Source: a bacterium (GTDB taxonomy: Bacteria; UBA9089; CG2-30-40-21). Taken from it: a stretch of DNA of 11,236 nt. The position numbers and the translations under genes were made by a program. Below are positions 6,707 through 11,236 of this stretch, piece after piece (positions within the stretch are counted from its first letter, which is position 1; every line of letters starts with the position of its first letter). The notes beneath the pieces are model-generated. The model saw only the letters and a list, made by a program, of their open reading frames with translations. It was not told the DNA's origin and ran no database searches. The stretch is taken from the NCBI GenBank assembly GCA_018814245.1, contig JAHIZN010000270.1:1-11236 (forward strand). Direction: 5' to 3'.

Positions 6707-7633
6707 TTACTTCGCTCTTCCTATATCACAGTTGAAATACATATAATGAAAAAATACGCGTATTAGCCTTCTTTGATTTCTTAATTGTTCAACATTGTTT
6801 TCAAATATAAAATCAAATAAATATTCAATAATTTTTTCAAAAGTTTCGTATTCTTCCCGACTTACTGTAATTTTTGCTTGCAAATCACTTATCGTATTAT
6901 CATAGCCATCTTTAAGTTCCCTATTTCTGGGATCTTCTAAAAAAGATTTTATTTGCCCAAATTCTGAAAATGATTTCTTGAATACCAAATCAAAATACTC
7001 TTTACTCATCTTGTTTAATTCATTCTTTCTTTCAATATCTATTCTGGAAATATCATCTGTTATTTTTTTGATTTTCTCTGACAAGATTTTTGTATTGGCA
7101 AAGGCAATTATTATTCCTTTTAAATCCTCTTCATAAAACTGCAAAGGTAGTAATAGCTTATCTAAATCAAGAGTCTTAGCTATCTGAGGATATTCTTGCA
7201 ACCATAATTGTATATGTTCCTCACCAATAATACGATTTTCTACTTCGGCATTTTCATCAATAAAGTTATCAATTTTTGTCGACTGAATGCCTGATAATTT
7301 TCTATTGGTAAATAACAGATAATAATCGACCTTGCCTTCTTCTTTTAATATCTTTACCTTTTCATTAACTTCTTTTTTCAGAATGGTCTTAAAATCGCTG
7401 TCTGAACAACTGGCAATGGGTTTGGTTGTATGTTTCGCTTGAATGATAAATCTACCTTCCCACGGTTTTGCTTTACTTGGAAATTTATTAGCCCTTCCTG
7501 TAAATTCTGCACCTCTACCACCATCTTTACCGGCAGAAAAAGTTATTGTGCCTGTTCCTAATATTTGCTCACAGATTAAAGCAACAAGTTTTTCAAACTC
7601 TTTATCAGTTAATTCATGCAATGGATATTTCAT
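6707..7633 (-). CDS. ABC-three-component system effector with Mrr-like restriction endonuclease domain
   Basis: The protein has 308 residues. The N-terminal part (about 8-150) looks like a PD-(D/E)xK nuclease of the Mrr type: LTDKEFEKLV with Glu14, GKDGGRGAEF with Asp37, and FIIQAKH with Gln65 and Lys67, in the order and spacing expected of an active site. It should cut DNA. A charged helical region (about 165-265) and a C-terminal block (LRNQRRLIRVFFHYMYFNCD, 284-303) follow. The block resembles the C-terminal domain that ties ABC-3C effectors to their partners. It is the first gene of the operon and has GAGG 8 bases before its ATG. Upstream there are only 29 bases before MITE copy 2, with no convincing promoter, so expression may come from secA read-through or from within the element. 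Nuclease fold is inferred from motifs; activity and target are not shown. Confidence 0.85.
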   Translation of the reverse strand: MKYPLHELTDKEFEKLVALICEQILGTGTITFSAGKDGGRGAEFTGRANKFPSKAKPWEGRFIIQAKHTTKPIASCSDSDFKTILKKEVNEKVKILKEEGKVDYYLLFTNRKLSGIQSTKIDNFIDENAEVENRIIGEEHIQLWLQEYPQIAKTLDLDKLLLPLQFYEEDLKGIIIAFANTKILSEKIKKITDDISRIDIERKNELNKMSKEYFDLVFKKSFSEFGQIKSFLEDPRNRELKDGYDNTISDLQAKITVSREEYETFEKIIEYLFDFIFENNVEQLRNQRRLIRVFFHYMYFNCDIGRAK

Positions 7634-7662
7634 TTAATATGCCTCACATTTGTATTCTGTAT

Positions 7663-7789
7663 TCGACAGGCTGTTACGGAACTGATAAATAGCATCAACA
7701 CCATACTATATATAGTGCTTGCTTATGAGATTAACACAACATGCTATATGCTTCTCGTGCCAAATTCCTATTCCGTAACGGTCTGTCAA
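7663..7789 (-). mobile_element. MITE-like element, copy 2 (127 bp, no transposase)
   Basis: This is the reverse-oriented partner of 492-618, with 107 of 127 bases identical and no gaps. The terminal repeats are 7663-7681 (GACAGGCTGTTACGGAA) and 7771-7789, which has a few changes (GTCTGTCAA at the end). The terminal 9 bases TTACGGAAT/A and the central part around GTTGTG and ATATA are well kept. It ends 3 bases from the secA stop codon and 29 bases from the nuclease start, so it makes up most of the intergenic space. Read on the minus strand it has the same orientation towards the downstream gene as copy 1 has towards comEC. It could act as a secA terminator hairpin or carry regulatory signals. 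Confidence 0.8.
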
Positions 7790-7792
7790 CCC

Positions 7793-10333
7793 CTACTTCC
7801 CATGACATTTCTTATACTTCTGTCCACTTCCACAAGGGCAGGGATCATTTCGGCCAAGTTTATGTTTCTCATCCATCTCATCTGTCTTTTTAGCCAGCTG
7901 TTTTGATGAGACTGATTGTGATTGTGAATCAGCCAGTTTAGGCTGCTGCTGGGTAGAAATTGTTTCATGCCGCACAACCGGTGCATCAGCTGCGACTAAT
8001 TGTACCTTAAAGATATATTCCATGATCTCTTCCTTCATCCTGCATACCATGCTTTCAAACATCCCAAAGCTCTCATGCTTATATTCTATTAACGGATCCT
8101 TTTGTCCGTATGCCCTCAAATGAATTCCTTCCTTTAAGTAATCCATATTGTGCAGGTGCTCTTTCCACATGGTATCCAGCACATGCAGCATAATCCCGCG
8201 ACAAAATTGATTCATATTCTCACTACCAAGCATATTTGCCCTTTTCTGAAAAACCTCTTTTACTTCGATTAATAATTCTTCAGACAGATCAGATACATTC
8301 TTGTATTCATCCAAGGGTTTACAGGTAATACCAAAGATCTGAAATATCTGACCCCTTAACCCATTGATATCCCATTCATCCGGATAGCTTTTGGCCGGAG
8401 CACTGGTATCTATTATTTGTTGCAAAACCTCTTCTAATATTTCCTGAACATGGATTATCAAATCCTCATCTCCAAGAATTCTGTCCCGTTCGGCATAAAT
8501 AATAATTCTTTGTTGATTCATAATATCATCATATTCAAGCAGTCTTTTTCTGACATCAAAGTTATGTGCCTCAACCTGTTTTTGTGCCCGTTCAATTGCC
8601 TTGGTAATCCATGGGTGTTCTATAACCTGATCATCCTCCAGCCCAAGCCGTTCCATAAGCCCTGATATTCTTTCAGAGCCAAAGATACGCATCAGATCAT
8701 CCTCTAAAGAGAGATAGAATCTTGAAGAACCATTATCCCCCTGTCTTCCTGCCCTGCCTCGCAGCTGATTATCAATGCGTCTTGACTCATGCCGTTCAGT
8801 TCCAAGGATGTGAAGCCCTCCAAGATCAGCTATACCCTCACCCAGAACAATATCCGTTCCTCTGCCAGCCATATTGGTGGCTACGGTTACTGACTTGTGA
8901 TGTCCAGCCTTAGCAATTATTTGTGCCTCCATCTCATGATATTTGGCATTCAAAACCTGATGAGGGATACCCTTTTCCTTGAGCATAACTGAAAGCTTTT
9001 CTGACTTGTCCACTGATATGGTTCCAACCAGACATGGCCTGCCCTGTTCATACATATCAGAGATCTCCTGAATGATTGCCTTATGTTTTTCCTTTTGGGT
9101 TTTGTAGATAACATCAGGATTATCTGCTCGAACCATAATCCTGTTTGGTGGAATAACAACAACCTCCAGATGATAAATCTTATCAAACTCCTCTGCCTCA
9201 GTATCTGCTGTACCGGTCATGCCGCTCAATTTTTCGTACAACCGGAAATAATTTTGAAAGGTGATACTTGCCAGGGTCTGATTTTCCTGTCTAATTCTTA
9301 CCCCTTCCTTTGCCTCTAATGCCTGATGCAATCCATCTGAAAACCGCCTTCCTTCCATCATTCTGCCGGTAAACTCATCGATAATTACTACCTGCCCATC
9401 CTTCACCATATAATCCACATCCCGATTAAACATGTAATGTGCTCTCAGCGATTGATTTATATGGTGTACCAAATCCATATTCTGTGGAGCATAAAGGTTT
9501 GCTACCTTTAACAATTTTTCAGCATGTCTTACCCCTTCTTCTGTCAGAGCAATATTGCGTAATTTTTCCTCTATCTGATAGTCATCTTCTTTTCGCAAAT
9601 AAGGAACAATCTTGTCCACCCGATAGTACTTGTCTGTAGATTCCTCGGCTGGTCCGGAGATAATAAGCGGTGTTCTTGCCTCATCAATGAGTATGGAATC
9701 TACTTCATCAACAACGGCAAAATAATGTCCTCTTTGTACCTTTGTCATTTTATGCGGAGACATGTTATCTCTCAGGTAATCAAAACCAAACTCATTATTT
9801 GTACCATAGGTTACATCACAGGCATATGCCTGCTGCCGCTGGGGCGGGGTCATATCGTGTTGAATTACACCTATTGTAAGCCCGAGAAATTCATAAATTT
9901 TCCCCATCCACTTACTATCCCTTTTCGCCAGATAATCGTTTACTGTAACCACATGAACCCCTTTACCGGCAAGGGCATTAAGGTAAGCAGCAAGGGTAGC
10001 AACTAAGGTCTTTCCCTCACCAGTTCTCATCTCAGAGATATTTCCTTCATGCAAAACCACTCCACCCATTAGCTGAACATCAAAGTGCCGCATATTAACA
10101 GCCCTTTTGCCTGCCTCACGGACAACAGCAAATGCCTCTGATAAAAGATCCTCAAGGGTTTCCCCGTCAACAAACCGCTTTTTGAACTCATCAGTCTTTA
10201 ATCGAAGCTCTTCATCGCTCAATATGCTTATCTGTGGCTCAAGACTATTTATCTCCTCTGCGATAGGAATTAGCCGCTTTATATCCCTGTCTCGTTTTGT
10301 CCCAAATAACTTTTTCAAAAATACATCAAACAT
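7793..10333 (-). CDS. secA: Preprotein translocase ATPase SecA
   Basis: SecA is the motor that pushes unfolded preproteins through SecYEG across the inner membrane. The 846 residues are full length. Walker A is MRTGEGKT (102-109), followed by YGTNNEFGFDYLRDNM (176-191) and the DEVDSILIDEARTPL (209-222) DEAD-type motif. Later come the preprotein cross-linking domain, MTGTADTEAEEF, the second helicase lobe with TNMAGRGTDI and QLRGRAGRQGD, the helical scaffold and wing domains, a Gln/Ser/Lys-rich linker, and the zinc-binding SEC-C motif CPCGSGQKYKKCHG at the end. The C-terminal tail binds SecB or the ribosome in known cases. The start ATG has GGAG 6 bases upstream. All motifs are intact. Upstream 66 bases lead to the 10400-10660 element; downstream the stop almost touches MITE copy 2. 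Confidence 0.98.
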   Translation of the reverse strand: MFDVFLKKLFGTKRDRDIKRLIPIAEEINSLEPQISILSDEELRLKTDEFKKRFVDGETLEDLLSEAFAVVREAGKRAVNMRHFDVQLMGGVVLHEGNISEMRTGEGKTLVATLAAYLNALAGKGVHVVTVNDYLAKRDSKWMGKIYEFLGLTIGVIQHDMTPPQRQQAYACDVTYGTNNEFGFDYLRDNMSPHKMTKVQRGHYFAVVDEVDSILIDEARTPLIISGPAEESTDKYYRVDKIVPYLRKEDDYQIEEKLRNIALTEEGVRHAEKLLKVANLYAPQNMDLVHHINQSLRAHYMFNRDVDYMVKDGQVVIIDEFTGRMMEGRRFSDGLHQALEAKEGVRIRQENQTLASITFQNYFRLYEKLSGMTGTADTEAEEFDKIYHLEVVVIPPNRIMVRADNPDVIYKTQKEKHKAIIQEISDMYEQGRPCLVGTISVDKSEKLSVMLKEKGIPHQVLNAKYHEMEAQIIAKAGHHKSVTVATNMAGRGTDIVLGEGIADLGGLHILGTERHESRRIDNQLRGRAGRQGDNGSSRFYLSLEDDLMRIFGSERISGLMERLGLEDDQVIEHPWITKAIERAQKQVEAHNFDVRKRLLEYDDIMNQQRIIIYAERDRILGDEDLIIHVQEILEEVLQQIIDTSAPAKSYPDEWDINGLRGQIFQIFGITCKPLDEYKNVSDLSEELLIEVKEVFQKRANMLGSENMNQFCRGIMLHVLDTMWKEHLHNMDYLKEGIHLRAYGQKDPLIEYKHESFGMFESMVCRMKEEIMEYIFKVQLVAADAPVVRHETISTQQQPKLADSQSQSVSSKQLAKKTDEMDEKHKLGRNDPCPCGSGQKYKKCHGK

Positions 10334-10399
10334 TTATTGCTCCTTTTTTATGATCATTTATAATAGATTATTGCTTGACAACTCTTACTTATTTTGCAC

Positions 10400-10660
10400 T
10401 ACTGTCGTGTCTCAACTGTTAATTGTCGCATAGTTGATTATGTATGGACAGAGTGACAGAGAGATGCTGCCTCCCCTGTTTCTGCCCCACCAATTAAGCG
10501 ACCACAATGGTCGCAGCTACAAGATTCTCTCACACAACAATCGATCACAATGTAGCTGCAGGGCTTGTCCCTGCTTAACAGATATCCACAAGAGGGAGCC
10601 TCTCTGGCAGGGATGTTCCTATAAATTGTTATGCGTCAAATTAAGGTTGACACGACACTA
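10400..10660. mobile_element. Transposase-less element with imperfect ~31-33-bp terminal repeats (261 bp)
   Basis: The left end (10400-10432) and the reverse complement of the right end (10660-10630) align with three short gaps, sharing TGTCGTGTC, AAC, TTAATT and CGCATA. The interior has no credible gene but three perfect hairpins: GCGACCA/TGGTCGC (10498-10514), GCAGCTAC/GTAGCTGC (10513-10559) and GCAGGG/CCCTGC (10558-10574). The length and ends suggest a MITE or an internally deleted insertion sequence, unrelated to the 127-bp element. It fills most of the secA upstream region, and its right end supplies the last codons and stop of the HepT-like gene. A weak promoter for secA with TTGAGA (10415 to 10410) in the left end is possible but poor at the -10. 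Confidence 0.6.
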
Positions 10661-11079
10661 AACTTACTGTATTCATTACACATTAATAAATATTCCATAT
10701 ACAATTCATACATCTTTTTTATGTTTTGAAAGACAATACTATCTTTATATTCTCCATATTCATGCACAATCCTATTCCTTAGCCCAGCTGTAGATGCAAG
10801 TTTTTGAGCCAAATCTATGGAGATAATACCAGCCTCCCCCACCTTAATAAAGGAGTCATAATAACTTTCCGGCACTCTTTTTCCCCCTATTGTTAAGATA
10901 ATTCCATTTATATCACTGGCTACCTCAACCAATAATTGCAATAATCTCTCAGTTGCTCTTTTTATTATACTTTTATCTGTATATTCCCTATAGGTTATTT
11001 TTCTCAATTCAGATAACTCTCCAAGATATTGAGTAAGAAACAATAATTTTTCTCTAAGAACATCTAATTCACTTTGCAA
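10636..11079 (-). CDS. HepT-like (DUF86) HEPN-domain toxin, 3' end altered
   Basis: The 147-residue all-helical protein carries the motif RNRIVHEY (101-108), which is the RX4HXY signature of HepT toxins in the HEPN superfamily. In known type VII toxin-antitoxin pairs (HepT-MntA), HepT is an RNase-like toxin silenced by AMPylation of the motif tyrosine (here Tyr108) by the nucleotidyltransferase MntA. The helices ERLLQLLVEVASDINGIIL and LYMEYLL fit the family. The start must be the TTG at 11079: an in-frame TAA lies two codons upstream and no ATG is available. The last seven residues (SVVSTLI) and the stop come from the terminal repeat of the 10400-10660 element, so the natural C-terminus is lost. 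No MntA gene is seen in the 157 bases upstream, where it would normally adjoin. It is probably a remnant or an orphan; the active motif is intact. Confidence 0.72.
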   Translation of the reverse strand: MQSELDVLREKLLFLTQYLGELSELRKITYREYTDKSIIKRATERLLQLLVEVASDINGIILTIGGKRVPESYYDSFIKVGEAGIISIDLAQKLASTAGLRNRIVHEYGEYKDSIVFQNIKKMYELYMEYLLMCNEYSKFSVVSTLI

Positions 11080-11110
11080 CCATTAACTGTGCTGCTTCAG
11101 ACGGAATCAT
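11069..11110 (-). other. Short ORF (13 codons) overlapping the HepT-like start
   Basis: An ATG at 11110, with AAGGA 4 bases upstream, encodes MIPSEAAQLMVAK and stops at 11069-11071. It overlaps the TTG start of the HepT-like gene in another frame. The ribosome site is much better than anything in front of the TTG, so the peptide may serve to bring ribosomes to the toxin start by coupling. Alternatively it is the end of a lost upstream gene. Confidence 0.25.
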
Positions 11111-11236
11111 AATTTCCTTCAATTTAAGTTAGCGATTTGGGAGCTTGTTAGCTAATAGCTATTGCAACAAAAAGGGAAAGAGCCACAAAGGGTGTATATC
11201 TTAGGAAACATGGTTGTATCTATGAAGTTACACCCT
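11111..11236. repeat. Gene-free edge segment with terminal inverted repeat AGGGTGTA/TACACCCT
   Basis: No gene is supported here. The perfect 8-base inverted repeat AGGGTGTA (11189-11196) and TACACCCT (11229-11236) brackets 32 bases and stops exactly at the window edge. It may be a hairpin or the end of another mobile element beyond the window. Upstream, 11142-11157 holds a near-palindrome of TAGCTA units. Confidence 0.3.

Noticed and set aside
10434..10661. A 75-residue plus-strand open frame inside the 261-bp element.
   Set aside because: It spans three perfect hairpins and a terminal repeat, has no ribosome site and no recognisable domain. It looks like chance.
1..11236. tRNA, rRNA or riboswitch genes.
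   Set aside because: No cloverleaf, rRNA segment or recognisable riboswitch core was seen. The guaA leader does not show a purine riboswitch core.

Overview
The window is ordinary low-GC bacterial chromosome carrying three core genes (comEC, guaA, secA), one acquired-looking conflict/defence operon, a toxin remnant and several non-autonomous repeat elements. Stop codon use, Shine-Dalgarno sites and a SecA with a C-terminal zinc motif indicate a bacterium. No gene here identifies the species. The dense palindromic and MITE-like repeats suit an uncultured lineage with many repeats, but that is only an impression.

Layout, left to right. (1) 1-243, minus: 5' part of an unrecognised gene with a clear upstream promoter and an odd in-frame leader peptide. 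(2) 446-618, plus: a sigma70-type promoter followed by a 127-bp MITE-like element (copy 1), which would lie in the 5' leader of comEC. (3) 668-2887, plus: comEC, the DNA-uptake channel protein, with a degenerate metallo-beta-lactamase-like tail. (4) 2883-3027: an inverted repeat between the converging comEC and guaA. (5) 3049-4581, minus: guaA (GMP synthase). (6) 4704-7633, minus: a compact, AT-rich three-gene operon encoding an Mrr-like restriction-endonuclease effector, a small middle component and a DUF2326 coiled-coil ABC ATPase. This is an ABC-three-component (ABC-3C) system. (7) 7663-7789: MITE copy 2, 84% identical to copy 1 and filling almost the whole gap between secA and the operon. 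(8) 7793-10333, minus: secA. (9) 10400-10660: a second, unrelated 261-bp element with imperfect terminal repeats. (10) 10636-11079, minus: a HepT-like (DUF86/HEPN) toxin gene whose last codons are supplied by that element and which has no visible MntA antitoxin gene next to it. (11) 11111-11236: no gene seen; a short inverted repeat at the edge.

The most interesting biology is the ABC-3C operon. A DNA-sensing SMC/RecN-like ATPase probably controls a nuclease through a small adaptor. It sits between housekeeping genes and is much poorer in GC than they are. Each MITE copy lies just upstream of a gene and in the same orientation relative to it, so the element may affect expression of both comEC and the defence operon. 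The class of system is known from comparative genomics; I cannot say from sequence alone that this example is new.
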